The notes under the pieces are model-generated. The model did not search any database, was not told the DNA's origin, and was given only the letters and a program-made list of their open reading frames with translations. Below are positions 25,705 through 34,427 of a stretch of 64,000 nucleotides of DNA, piece by piece (the first letter of the stretch is position 1; each line of letters begins with the position of its first letter). This DNA is from JBDWFY01 sp039976075 (GTDB taxonomy: Bacteria; Pseudomonadota; Alphaproteobacteria; Rhizobiales; Stappiaceae): NCBI GenBank assembly GCA_039976075.1, contig JBDWFY010000021.1:105665-169664 (forward strand). Reading direction: 5' to 3'. The position numbers and the translations under genes are program-made.

Positions 25705-26406
25705 CTAGAGGTTGAGTTCAAAGAAGCGTCCGGCCAACACATCCAGATGACTGTGCATCGCTGTCAGTGCGAGGTCAGGTTGCCTTCGTTTCAAGGCGCG
25801 ATAGATCGACCAGTGATCGTCAATCGAGCGTTGTCGGTTTTCTATTCTTCGTGTCTTGTCGTACCAGGTTTCCCACAAGGCGCTTTGGCGCATCTGCCAC
25901 AGATGATCGACATAGGAGGATAGGACCTTGTTGCCGGCGCCAAGGGCAATCAGCGCATGAAACTCCGCATCGGCGGCATCAAAGCGCGGGACGTCCTCGA
26001 TGGCTGAAGCCATTTGTTCGATGGACGTCTTGATATTGGCGAGTGTCGCTTCATCGATCCGCAGGGCGGCGTTGAACGCCGTCTGGCCTTCAATCAGCCG
26101 CCGTGCCTCAAGCACTTCCCATGGACCGACCGCATCGGATTCGATCAAGTTGCCGCGATTGCTGTCGCGCAGGTTTTCGGACAGTACAAACACGCCCGAT
26201 CCGACCCGGATTTCGATAAACCGCATTATTTCCAGCGCAAGAAGGGCCTCGCGCACGGTGGTTCTGCTCACGCCGAGCTGAGCAGCGAGTTCCCGTTCAG
26301 GGGGCAGCCGATCACCGGTGCGAAATTCTCCGCCATTAATCCGTTCAGACAGATCCTGAGCAATTTGCAGGTAGCGGCGATCACCAATTGGGAAATCCAG
26401 CATCAT
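25705..26406 (-). CDS. GntR-family regulator, FadR/FCD subfamily
   Basis: A 233-residue regulator. The N-terminal winged helix (residues 10-75) has the GntR signature GDRLPPERELAAQLGVSRTTVREAL, followed by GSGVFVLSEN. The C-terminal FCD ligand domain covers residues 95-225, with metal-binding candidates in FDAADAEFHALI and AMHSHLDVL. FCD regulators respond to organic acids or sugar acids. The gene lies inside the TTT/sulfatase operon; its ATG overlaps the tctA stop by one base. Two TTGGT...ACCAA-type palindromes between tctC and the second sulfatase are its likely operators. Confidence 0.9.
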   Translation of the reverse strand: MMLDFPIGDRRYLQIAQDLSERINGGEFRTGDRLPPERELAAQLGVSRTTVREALLALEIMRFIEIRVGSGVFVLSENLRDSNRGNLIESDAVGPWEVLEARRLIEGQTAFNAALRIDEATLANIKTSIEQMASAIEDVPRFDAADAEFHALIALGAGNKVLSSYVDHLWQMRQSALWETWYDKTRRIENRQRSIDDHWSIYRALKRRQPDLALTAMHSHLDVLAGRFFELNL

Positions 26407-27884
26407 TACACTCCAGCTCTCTTGCGGCGCGACAGTCGGGATATAATTGCGGGCCAGAAAATAGTCACGATCGACATGGCCAGGAAAAACAGGGCATAAG
26501 GTCGCTGGAGGATTTCTCCCACATTGCCGTCAGACATCATGAGAGAGGCCCGCAGTTGCTCCTCGGCGATCGGGCTGAGCACGAAGCCGATGACAAACGG
26601 CCCCAGAGGTACCCGTGCAGCCTCCAGTCCCAGTCCGATTACTCCGAAAGCAATCATCACCCAGACATCATCGAAATTGGAATTGACTGCGTAGGACCCG
26701 ACAACGCAGAACACCAGAATCACGCTCAATAGTGCGGCTCGAGGAATGTTTACCACCTGGGCGATGTAGCGCACAGCCCACCACATCATCGCCAGCATGA
26801 TCAGATTGGCGATGAGATAGGCAGCGATAATTCCATAAGCAATTTCAGGGGCATTCTGGAACAGTAGCGGACCGGGTTGCAGGTTGTGAATGGTCAGTGC
26901 GCCGATCAATATCGCTTCGGTGACGCTGCCGGGAATGCCCATCGTAATAAGCGGAATGAGCGCGCCACCAATCGACGCATTGTTGGCCGCTTCTCCCGCC
27001 ACGACGCCCGGTTCATGGCCGGTTCCGAATTTTTCCGGCTCGGTTGAAAGCTGTTTGGTGGTCGAATAGGAGACCAGTGCGGCAATGTTGGCGCCGATGC
27101 CCGGCAGCAGCCCGATCCATGTGCCGATGATCGATGAACGCACCATGTTGACACCGTGGGTGCTAAAATCAGAACGATAGACCGGCAATCGCTTCTCGGG
27201 TACGTCGATTTTACGGCTCAGCGGCGGTGATGATGCATCACGCAATATCTGACTGATGGCAAAGGCTCCGATCAGTACCGGCAGTAAGCCGAAGCCGGAA
27301 AGCAGCGCACTGCTGCCAAAAGTCAATCGGGCTTGGCCGATCGAGCTGTCAATTCCCGGCAGAGCAAATGCCATGCCCAGCGCAGCTGCAAGCAGTCCCT
27401 TCGCTAATGAGCCCTGCGCCAGTACCGCCAGCATTACCAGGGCCATCAGAACCAGGGTGAAATATTCCCACGGTCCGAATTGCAGTGCAAACCGCGCAAG
27501 GGAAGGAGACATGCCGGCCAGGAAAAACCAGGAGATGATACCGCCAACAACGGAAGCGGTGATGGCCAGTGCCAAGGCTCGCTCCGCGCGTTGACTTTGC
27601 GCCATGGGGTAGCCGTCAAATGTGGTGACGATAGAGGCGGGCGTGCCCGGCATTCGCAGGAGGATAGCAGTGATCAGGCCACCGGAAATTCCGCCGACAT
27701 ATTCCCCGATCAGGAGCGTGACAGCGCTGACTGGATCCATGTGAAAAGTCAGCGGAAGCGTCAGTGCGATCAACATCGATGCGGTCAGACCGGGAATAGC
27801 GCCCACAACGATGCCGAGCCCGGTGCCGAAAACCAGAAACAGCAGGTTGTGCCATTCAAACAGCTGTTGAAAAGCGGCCAGCAT
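26406..27884 (-). CDS. tctA: Tripartite tricarboxylate transporter large permease TctA
   Basis: A 492-residue membrane protein with 11 to 12 predicted segments. The conserved N-terminal TctA block GTGLGIVVGAIPGLTASMLIALTLP lies at residues 20-44, and the internal repeat SSIIGTWIGLLPGIGANIAALVSY around residue 245. TctA is the ion-coupled translocation subunit. It follows tctB by three bases and runs into gntR. Its length and motifs are intact. Confidence 0.93.
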   Translation of the reverse strand: MLAAFQQLFEWHNLLFLVFGTGLGIVVGAIPGLTASMLIALTLPLTFHMDPVSAVTLLIGEYVGGISGGLITAILLRMPGTPASIVTTFDGYPMAQSQRAERALALAITASVVGGIISWFFLAGMSPSLARFALQFGPWEYFTLVLMALVMLAVLAQGSLAKGLLAAALGMAFALPGIDSSIGQARLTFGSSALLSGFGLLPVLIGAFAISQILRDASSPPLSRKIDVPEKRLPVYRSDFSTHGVNMVRSSIIGTWIGLLPGIGANIAALVSYSTTKQLSTEPEKFGTGHEPGVVAGEAANNASIGGALIPLITMGIPGSVTEAILIGALTIHNLQPGPLLFQNAPEIAYGIIAAYLIANLIMLAMMWWAVRYIAQVVNIPRAALLSVILVFCVVGSYAVNSNFDDVWVMIAFGVIGLGLEAARVPLGPFVIGFVLSPIAEEQLRASLMMSDGNVGEILQRPYALFFLAMSIVTIFWPAIISRLSRRKRAGV

Positions 27885-27887
27885 GGA

Positions 27888-28490
27888 TCAACCGATCTCA
27901 ATGTAGAGGAAAGTGGAAAAGACGTAATTTAGGATCAGCGATAACACCAATCCAAGGCCTGCAAAGGTCAGCGCGCCACGGAGATCAATCCGCTGCATCG
28001 TCATGCCTGCGATCATCACGAAAACCGTGGTGGCCGGAACAAATGGCACCCGACCAAAATCAAGCGCGGCGACATAGAGGATCAATGTGGCAAGTACAGC
28101 CAGTCCCCGGAGCGGCATGGCAAAAGCCGATGAGTCCTCTGCTTCGCTGCTCTGTTTGTTGGTCATGGTCGGATCTGGTGTTTCAGGCACATCCCTGCGC
28201 TGTCTCCGATTTGTCGGTTCGCTCTGAAATCGGAGTGACAGCAGAGCTCGCAGGGCGACGATGACCGACAGTACCACCAGAATAAATGCCAGAATGCGCG
28301 GCATGGCGGCGGAGCCCAGAGGTTCAAAACGGGGCGGGGGCAGATCAGCGGCGCCTATGAATAAGATCGCTGCGCCGCCCAGAACTAGAGCAGACAAGAT
28401 CAGATCGCCGAGCACGCGTGCTCTTTGCACTGGAAAAGGTGTCACGAAACCTGCCTTCGCTGATGCCCGGAGATCACGCAGCGCGACCAC
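27888..28490 (-). CDS. tctB: Tripartite tricarboxylate transporter small permease TctB
   Basis: A 200-residue protein with four predicted membrane segments, characteristic of TctB: one at residues 28-48, one near 65-85, then a polar charged insert (about 90-118), followed by two to three hydrophobic segments. The family residues PRxxAF (MPRILAFILVVLS) are present. Its sequence is poorly conserved in the family, so the assignment rests partly on its position between tctC and tctA. The start appears to be a GTG with a weak ribosome binding site. Confidence 0.85.
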   Translation of the reverse strand: MVALRDLRASAKAGFVTPFPVQRARVLGDLILSALVLGGAAILFIGAADLPPPRFEPLGSAAMPRILAFILVVLSVIVALRALLSLRFQSEPTNRRQRRDVPETPDPTMTNKQSSEAEDSSAFAMPLRGLAVLATLILYVAALDFGRVPFVPATTVFVMIAGMTMQRIDLRGALTFAGLGLVLSLILNYVFSTFLYIEIG

Positions 28491-28517
28491 CGGGCAGAGT
28501 GATGATTCTGACTGCGA

Positions 28518-29528
28518 CTACTTGATGCTCGCGGCCACTTTCTCCAGAGCGGACAGTGTTTTTTCCGCACCGGCAAGAGCGTCTGGTCCACTCATCCAGT
28601 ACGGCTCAAGGGTGTTATTGTGGAAGTATTCAACCATCTCCGGATCGTTCATGGCTGCTTCAAGAGCGGCGGCCAAGGCATCAACGACCTCATCGGGTGT
28701 GTCGGCTGGTGCGAGCCACCAGTTCGGGTTTGCCCAGGAAACGTCATAACCCAGTTCAGTCGCTGTTGGGACGTCTGGCATTTCAGGCAGCCGCTCGCGG
28801 CCAAAATAGACAAGGGCTTTCAGGTCTTTGCCCTGACGCAGATATTCTGAAGCGGAGAAGAGAGCAATATCCGCATTGCCGCCGAGAAGCAGTCGCAAGC
28901 GATCCGCTCCGCTATTGGCTGTTACATAACGGGTTTCAAACCCGGCTTCATTGGCAAACATTCCGCCAACGAAATGAGGGATAGTGCCGATACCGACTGC
29001 CTCGACCAGACCGCGTGGATTGGCTTTCAGGTGGTCAACCAGTTCCTGGATGGTGTTGAATTCTGAATCGGCGCGAACAGCCCAGACCGGGCTGCCACCA
29101 CCGGTATATCCGATGGACCGGAAATCGCCGAGACCGAAATCTCCCAGTTTCATTGCCATGGCAATCAACGACTGGTGATGCCAGTGAACGATGGTATGAC
29201 CGTCGGTCTTGCCACGGCGCATCTGGTTCACGGCGTTTGCACCGGCACCACCAGCGGCATTCACAATGACCATCGGCTGCGACAGCAGGCCTTTTTCCTT
29301 TATTTTTTCAGCCATCAATCGGGCAACAACATCCGTACGTCCACCCGGTTTGAAGGGAACGATGACCTTTATGGGTTCGGATGGAAATTCAGCAGCACCG
29401 GCGTGCATTGCGCTGAAGGGCTGGCTCAAGCCGACCAGGCCAATGGTTGTGGCAGCAATTGCCACTGTCCGCATGGCATCGACGATCCCAAACCGTTTCA
29501 AGCCGGTATATGCAGTCACTTTCTTCAT
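28518..29528 (-). CDS. tctC: Tripartite tricarboxylate transporter solute-binding protein TctC (Bug family)
   Basis: A 336-residue periplasmic binding protein. An N-terminal signal peptide (about residues 1-44, ending AGA) is followed by the Bug-family start FPSEPIKVIVPFKPGG with the phosphate-like loop NAAGGAGANAVNQM. The C-terminal LPEMPDVPTATELGYDV segment is also diagnostic. Bug proteins usually bind carboxylates or related small acids in a closed cleft. GGAGGA at 29533-29538 fixes the ATG at 29528. It is the first gene of the leftward operon. The substrate is unknown, but two sulfatases in the same locus suggest a sulfated, probably carboxylated, compound (inference). Confidence 0.92.
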   Translation of the reverse strand: MKKVTAYTGLKRFGIVDAMRTVAIAATTIGLVGLSQPFSAMHAGAAEFPSEPIKVIVPFKPGGRTDVVARLMAEKIKEKGLLSQPMVIVNAAGGAGANAVNQMRRGKTDGHTIVHWHHQSLIAMAMKLGDFGLGDFRSIGYTGGGSPVWAVRADSEFNTIQELVDHLKANPRGLVEAVGIGTIPHFVGGMFANEAGFETRYVTANSGADRLRLLLGGNADIALFSASEYLRQGKDLKALVYFGRERLPEMPDVPTATELGYDVSWANPNWWLAPADTPDEVVDALAAALEAAMNDPEMVEYFHNNTLEPYWMSGPDALAGAEKTLSALEKVAASIK

Positions 29529-29568
29529 TATGTCCTCCCAACATGTTTTCGAAGAATATTGCAATTTA

Positions 29569-29581
29569 TTGGTCCAACCAA
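29569..29581. promoter_or_regulatory. FadR/FCD-type operator, site 1
   Basis: TTGGT-CCA-ACCAA is a perfect palindrome closely resembling the TGGTNNNACCA core bound by FadR-subfamily GntR proteins. It lies in the intergenic region between tctC and the divergent sulfatase. A direct copy of ACCAATATT runs through its right arm. Confidence 0.65.
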
Positions 29582-29599
29582 TATTCTTTAAATTCCAAA

Positions 29600-29612
29600 T
29601 TGTCTAGACCAA
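29600..29612. promoter_or_regulatory. FadR/FCD-type operator, site 2
   Basis: TTGTCTAGACCAA is an imperfect version of site 1 (perfect core GTCTAGAC), 31 bases away and also followed by ATATT. It sits immediately upstream of the second sulfatase gene. Two related sites about three helical turns apart suggest cooperative or looped binding by the local GntR regulator, controlling both directions. Confidence 0.55.
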
Positions 29613-29630
29613 TATTAAAAGAGTGGCCCC

Positions 29631-31106
29631 TTGCGACAAGCTCAACCTCTAAAAACTGAAGGCGCAGGTCCCGATGGCGCACCCAATATCGTAATGGTGA
29701 TGACCGATCAGCATGCGGCTCGGGTCATGGGGTGTGCCGGTGACGAATTTGCCCGGACACCGGTCCTTGATAAGCTGGCAAAACAAGGGACACGTTTCGA
29801 AAACTGCTATTGCCCGTCGCCATTGTGTGTGCCATCGCGCATGGCGTTTTTGACCGGATTGGAACCGCATGAATCAGGCGTTCTGAGCAATGATGATTAT
29901 CTCCCCTCAGACGTGCCAACCATCGCCCACAGTCTGGCCGGAGCAGGATATGACTGTCACCTTGTCGGGCGTATGCATTTTTACGGGCCGGACCAATTGC
30001 ATGGATTTACGAATCGCCCGATCGGCGACATCGGGGCCAGTTTTCCCGGAGGGTCACCCCCGGATATAGGACCGTTGACAAAGGGGCGGGGCAATCGTGG
30101 ACCAGAGCTGGAATTTTCCGGTGCTGGTGAAACGTCCTACCAGGCCTATGATCACGCGGTGATGAAAGAGGCCGAGGCAACGCTGGCACATTTGCAAAGA
30201 CAACGGGCTGAAACGGGCCGGCCGTTTTTTCTTCTCATCAGTCTCTTCTGTCCGCATCCACCTTATATTGCCCGCCGCGCAGACTATGACGCTTTTGATG
30301 GCCGGCTGCCTGGACCAATGGTGTCCAGACCCGACAGCGATCATCCTGCAATTGCAGCATGGAGAGATGCCGGCCGCACTGACGGGGTTTCTCCCATAGC
30401 AGTAGCAGCCAGCCGTGCTGCATATTATGGGTTGGTGCAAATGGTTGATCGGCTGTGCCAAGGCATATTTGACATGACAGAGGACTGCAAGAATACGGTG
30501 ACAATCTACACGTCAGATCATGGCGAATGTCTGGGTGAACGTGGTCTTTGGTGGAAGAGTGTCATGTATGATGAAAGCGCGAAAGTTCCCCTGATCATTC
30601 GCGGAACCGCATTTGAACCGGGGAAACAGGATCGGCGTATCGTCAGCCTTTTCGATCTGTCAGCCACCATGCTGAGCCTCGGTGATGCATCCCCGTTGCC
30701 CGGTCATAACGGCCAGGATTTACGGCGCCAAGAGACCTGGCCGGATGAAGTCATCAGCTCCTATTACGGCGGGTTGATGAACATCAAGCTGGCAGACCTC
30801 AGGCATCGGATGATCCGCAAAAGTCAGTACAAGCTGATGTGGTTTGACGGATACCGGCCGCAGTTGTTCGATCTTGACAAAGATCCGCAGGAGCTGACTG
30901 ATTTATCTGGCGATACTGACCATTTGGACATTCTGTCGGATCTGTCAGAACAGTTGCTCAGGGGATGGGACCCTGCCTTAATTGCCCAGTTGCAGGCCTT
31001 GAAAGGTCAGCGCAGCGCACTTATTCGTCAGTGGGTTCGGGTGACACAGCCAGCTGAACCTTATCGCTGGATCGACCCACGGATAGATCGAAATGCCTAT
31101 GAGTGA
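29631..31106 (+). CDS. Type I sulfatase (CVPSR active site), cytoplasmic
   Basis: A 491-residue sulfatase. The formylglycine cysteine is C66 in LCVPSRMAFLTG, an exact C-x-P-S-R signature, with metal ligands D26-Q27 (MVMTDQH) and the TSDHGECLGERG block near residue 297. There is no signal peptide, so desulfation is expected in the cytoplasm. It differs clearly from the sulfatase at 24.2 kb in sequence and signature. The start appears to be TTG at 29631, preceded by an AAAGAG-like site; no in-frame ATG occurs before the conserved core. The FGE gene begins 14 bases before its stop, so the two are translationally coupled. The substrate is probably shared with the neighbouring TTT system. Confidence 0.87.
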   Translation: MRQAQPLKTEGAGPDGAPNIVMVMTDQHAARVMGCAGDEFARTPVLDKLAKQGTRFENCYCPSPLCVPSRMAFLTGLEPHESGVLSNDDYLPSDVPTIAHSLAGAGYDCHLVGRMHFYGPDQLHGFTNRPIGDIGASFPGGSPPDIGPLTKGRGNRGPELEFSGAGETSYQAYDHAVMKEAEATLAHLQRQRAETGRPFFLLISLFCPHPPYIARRADYDAFDGRLPGPMVSRPDSDHPAIAAWRDAGRTDGVSPIAVAASRAAYYGLVQMVDRLCQGIFDMTEDCKNTVTIYTSDHGECLGERGLWWKSVMYDESAKVPLIIRGTAFEPGKQDRRIVSLFDLSATMLSLGDASPLPGHNGQDLRRQETWPDEVISSYYGGLMNIKLADLRHRMIRKSQYKLMWFDGYRPQLFDLDKDPQELTDLSGDTDHLDILSDLSEQLLRGWDPALIAQLQALKGQRSALIRQWVRVTQPAEPYRWIDPRIDRNAYE

Positions 31107-32058
31107 AGAAGACGCCGGATTAGAAAGTTGTTGCATCCCCTCGCACGATGGAGCGCTGCCGATTTCTCCCGGGACTGCCGTCGGCACCACCGGACGTGAA
31201 TTTTCTTCGCGTAAGCTGCCGGACCGCATGATCCCAATCAAGGGAGGAAAATCTCATGTGGGCACCCGCAATGCGGTGCTGACAGCAGATGGTGAAGGCC
31301 CGCTGCGACGGGTGACCTTGCAGCCCTATCGAATAGACCCGCTGACGGTAACGAATGCCTGGTTCTCTGATTTCATTGAAGATACCGGCTACCAAACGGA
31401 TGCAGAAGCCTATGGCTGGTCTCTGGTCTTTCATAGCTTTCTCGATGATAGCGATCGTTTGCAGGCGCCGGTTCACACACCGTGGTGGCGTAAGGTTCAT
31501 GGTGCAGACTGGGCGCATCCACTTGGACCGGGTTCAGACTGGCGGCCTCACGCGGACCATCCGGCGATCCATGTGTCATGGAACGATGCCATGGCCTTTG
31601 CAGACTGGGCGGGTGCCCGATTGCCAACAGAAGCGGAATGGGAACATGCGGCGCGCGGTGGAGCCGGGGAGGCGCGGTTTCCCTGGGGCGACGAAGAGCC
31701 TTCAGATACCCATGTCCCTTGCAATATCTGGCAGGGGCAGTTTCCCGATCACAATACGTGTCTGGATGGATATGCCGGTACTGCACCGGCACGAAGCTTT
31801 GAGCCTAACTCGCTGGGGCTCTACAACATGGTCGGCAATGTCTGGGAGTGGTGCGCGGATATTTTTCGGGTCCGTTCGCAGCGTAAAGCCGCGAAGGAGT
31901 TGAACAAAAGAGCGCCTCAGGAGGGTATTCGCCTGCTTAAGGGCGGGTCCTATCTGTGCCACACATCCTATTGCTATCGCTACCGGATCGCTGCCCGCAC
32001 CGGCGTGCGAGCGGATACCTCCACCGGGCACAGCGGATTCCGGATCGTGGCTGATTGA
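31093..32058 (+). CDS. Formylglycine-generating enzyme (sulfatase maturase)
   Basis: A 321-residue FGE/SUMF1-type enzyme. The copper-binding active-site cysteines are C289 and C294 in GGSYLCHTSYCYRYR, the arrangement found in catalytically active FGE rather than in non-catalytic family members. Other hallmarks include HPAIHVSWNDAMAFADWAG, RLPTEAEWEHAARGG and NMVGNVWEWCAD. FGE oxidises the sulfatase active-site cysteine to formylglycine, using oxygen. It lacks a signal peptide, unlike eukaryotic FGE, and would act on the two cytoplasmic sulfatases encoded here. It overlaps the upstream sulfatase by 14 bases. Confidence 0.93.
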   Translation: MPMSEEDAGLESCCIPSHDGALPISPGTAVGTTGREFSSRKLPDRMIPIKGGKSHVGTRNAVLTADGEGPLRRVTLQPYRIDPLTVTNAWFSDFIEDTGYQTDAEAYGWSLVFHSFLDDSDRLQAPVHTPWWRKVHGADWAHPLGPGSDWRPHADHPAIHVSWNDAMAFADWAGARLPTEAEWEHAARGGAGEARFPWGDEEPSDTHVPCNIWQGQFPDHNTCLDGYAGTAPARSFEPNSLGLYNMVGNVWEWCADIFRVRSQRKAAKELNKRAPQEGIRLLKGGSYLCHTSYCYRYRIAARTGVRADTSTGHSGFRIVAD

Positions 32059-32256
32059 GATCAGCCGCAATCCAGTATTGGGAGGCGTGTGACAGGTCGC
32101 ACATTATCTGCATTCGGGAGCCGATCATGAAACCAGACCATGCGCACTGCTAAAAGCACTACTTCTCCGTCTATTGAGCAGGGCAATCGTTCATCTGCGA
32201 AGATCCGCATCGGGAAGCCTAAGTTTGTTTTCCGTCCGGGTGGGTGAAGCACCACT

Positions 32257-32298
32257 TGGAGCCATTCCTGCGATGATTGGATCGCGTGAATGGCTCCA
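32257..32298. terminator. Long hairpin in convergent intergenic region
   Basis: TGGAGCCATTC (32257-32267) pairs perfectly with GAATGGCTCCA (32288-32298). After a two-base internal loop, GCGAT (32270-32274) pairs with ATCGC (32281-32285), leaving a six-base loop. The result is a 16-pair stem between the convergent FGE and SDR genes. No T-run follows on either strand, so it may be a factor-dependent or bidirectional stop, or a transcript-end stabiliser; classification as terminator is tentative. Confidence 0.45.
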
Positions 32299-32347
32299 GG
32301 AGACTCGGGAATGAGGTTTCCATGACAACGCGGCATGGAATGTGAAC

Positions 32348-33214
32348 TCAGGCAGATTTCAACGTTTCAAGATGATCAAGTCCAAGCGCTGCGGCGCTGT
32401 CGGCTTGAAAAGGCGCGATGGCATCATTTATTGCATCGGCCCCAAAGCTGGTACCCACCACCGTGCGCGAAGGTCGTTGTCTGGTGGGTGTCCTGATCAA
32501 TAAAGATATGGCTTGTGCAATATCGTGCGGTGCAGGCGCATCGTCTGCTTCGAACATCGTGGCAAAATTCTGGAACATCGCTCCGGGGATTTCCCCCACA
32601 GTGCCATATTCTTCCAGGCGTGATGTGTCGCCTGGCTGGAGCGCGCTGGCATACATGTGTGTTGGATAGGCGCTTGGCTGGACCAGGGTAACATCCACGC
32701 CGAGTTGTGAGACTTCGTAGCGGAGGCTTTCGGTAATCGCTTCAACGGCATGTTTGCTTGCGCCATAGAGACCGAAAAAGGGAAAGGTGATCCTGCCGAG
32801 GATTGAACCGATGTTGATTATCAGTCCGTCGTTCTGGCGACGTAGTGTTGGCAATACCGCGCGGGTTACGCGATGTAGTCCAATGACATTCACGTCGAAA
32901 AGCGCCGTTAGCTGTGCATCCGTGAATGCTTCTGAAATACCTGCACAAGCGACACCGGCGTTATTGATCAGGACGTCAATGCGCCCCGCTTTGGAGACGA
33001 CCATCGCGACGGCCTGATCGACTGAACGCGTATCGGTCACATCAAGGTCGACGATATCAATTCCCCTGGATTTCAACGCCTCAGCGTGTTCTCGGTTTTT
33101 ATTGTATGGATCACGCATCGAGGCAAAAACTCTGTGTCCCTCGCGTGCAAGCGTTTCTGCAGTGTCGCGACCAAAACCCGTAGATGTGCCCGTGATGAGA
33201 ATGACTTTTGACAT
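32348..33214 (-). CDS. Short-chain dehydrogenase/reductase
   Basis: A 288-residue SDR. The cofactor loop TGTSTGFGRD lies at residues 8-17, NNAG near 88, and the catalytic Tyr-Lys pair in LYGASKHAVEA near 154. Classical SDRs of this length oxidise or reduce alcohols and ketones with NAD(P)H. The frame extends upstream, but ATG 33214 (MSKVILITG) has an AAAGGA ribosome binding site and the standard N terminus. It is divergent from a LysR gene that probably controls it. The substrate is unknown. Confidence 0.87.
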   Translation of the reverse strand: MSKVILITGTSTGFGRDTAETLAREGHRVFASMRDPYNKNREHAEALKSRGIDIVDLDVTDTRSVDQAVAMVVSKAGRIDVLINNAGVACAGISEAFTDAQLTALFDVNVIGLHRVTRAVLPTLRRQNDGLIINIGSILGRITFPFFGLYGASKHAVEAITESLRYEVSQLGVDVTLVQPSAYPTHMYASALQPGDTSRLEEYGTVGEIPGAMFQNFATMFEADDAPAPHDIAQAISLLIRTPTRQRPSRTVVGTSFGADAINDAIAPFQADSAAALGLDHLETLKSA

Positions 33215-33524
33215 GGTAGGATCCTTTATCGAAAGTGGTTGGAATTTTGCAGGCACTAAGTCCCAACTCCTCACCATCCGCAGGAGCAATGGGAATGAAT
33301 GCCGAATTCTCGACGTTTTTGATTTTTCTGGCTTTTGTTTTGAGGGTTTTCCTGCATTGCACGTCCGGTGCAGTCGACACTGGAAAAGCGGCGCCGGATC
33401 ATCTTCAAAGTCCAAACCTTCTATTGGCGTCTGAGCTTTCTCTGAAGCCTGACAACAATATGGGCGATGTACTTTCAGCAGTATATATCTTGATTTTCAC
33501 ATGATTTGTGCGTACAGAGCACAA
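33215..33524. other. Divergent intergenic region, SDR and LysR
   Basis: A stretch of 310 bases that should hold both divergent promoters. It has no supported gene. Its most notable element is the 23-base inverted repeat at 33504-33526, at the LysR end. Confidence 0.45.
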
Positions 33525-33526
33525 AT
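33504..33526 (+). promoter_or_regulatory. Palindrome overlapping the lysR start codon
   Basis: ATTTGTGC and GCACAAAT form a perfect 8-base inverted repeat around a 7-base spacer, and the right arm covers the first two bases of the LysR ATG (33525-33527). It contains a T-N11-A LysR box. It could be an autoregulatory site or an mRNA hairpin that masks the start codon. Confidence 0.55.
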
Positions 33527-34418
33527 GAATGAGATATCAAATATGCAGTTGTTTGTGAGGGTTGTACACGAAGGAAGCTTCTCAAGTGCTGCTCGATCCT
33601 TTGGCATAACGCCATCGTCGGTCTCTCGTCAGATATCCCAATTGGAGGACGAACTCGGTGGCCGTTTGTTCCACCGGACAACACGCAAACAGACCCTAAC
33701 CGAGACAGGGGAGATTTACTTTCAACACGCCCATCGTATCGTGGCGGATGTCGAAGAGGCGCGTCTTGCCGTAAGCCGTCTCACCGATACGCCCTCCGGG
33801 AGGTTGCATGTCACGGTAGAAACAGATTTCGCCGTTGCCTATATCGCGCCTATCTTGCCGGACTTCCTGGACCGGTACCCGAAAGTACAGGTTCTGTTCT
33901 CCATGAGTACCGGCAAGCTGGATGTCGTGGGTGGTGCCATTGACCTTGCAATACGCTTTGGTCACCTTGAGGATTCGGGTTTAATAGCGCGAAAAATCGC
34001 AACGAGCTATTCGCTGATCTGCGCAAGCCCAGGCTATCTCGCAGACCACGGGACACCATCGCACCCGACCGAGCTTGCCAACCACAATTGCCTGTCATTC
34101 CGGACCAGGCCAGGCAGAAATCAGTGGCGTTTCAAGCAGGCAAACCGATCCTTGGAGGTGCCTATTTCCGGCAGTATAAATGCGAACAGTCTCACGTTTT
34201 TACGAGAAAACGCGTTGGCCGGACAAGGTGTCATCATGATCCCGTCCTGGATGGTTCGTGATGATGTGCAACAACAGCGCCTGATTCCGATACTGGAAGA
34301 CTTTCCGCTGGTCCCCTCCAGCACACCAATCAACGCTGTCTTCGCTCATAACCGGAATTTAGCGCCCAAGGTTCGGGCGTTTGTGGAATTTCTGGCTGAG
34401 CGAATGAAAGCGCCTTGA
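33525..34418 (+). CDS. LysR-family transcriptional regulator
   Basis: A 297-residue LysR regulator starting MNEISNMQLF. The N-terminal winged helix (residues 1-65) contains GSFSSAARSFGITPSSVSRQISQLE, and the C-terminal effector domain (about 90-295) has the usual two-lobed periplasmic-binding fold. It is most similar in layout to the group that regulates divergently transcribed SDRs and oxidoreductases. ATG 33525 is preferred to the open frame start at 33501. It meets the convergent membrane protein gene nine bases after its stop. Confidence 0.88.
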   Translation: MNEISNMQLFVRVVHEGSFSSAARSFGITPSSVSRQISQLEDELGGRLFHRTTRKQTLTETGEIYFQHAHRIVADVEEARLAVSRLTDTPSGRLHVTVETDFAVAYIAPILPDFLDRYPKVQVLFSMSTGKLDVVGGAIDLAIRFGHLEDSGLIARKIATSYSLICASPGYLADHGTPSHPTELANHNCLSFRTRPGRNQWRFKQANRSLEVPISGSINANSLTFLRENALAGQGVIMIPSWMVRDDVQQQRLIPILEDFPLVPSSTPINAVFAHNRNLAPKVRAFVEFLAERMKAP

Positions 34419-34427
34419 GACATTGCA

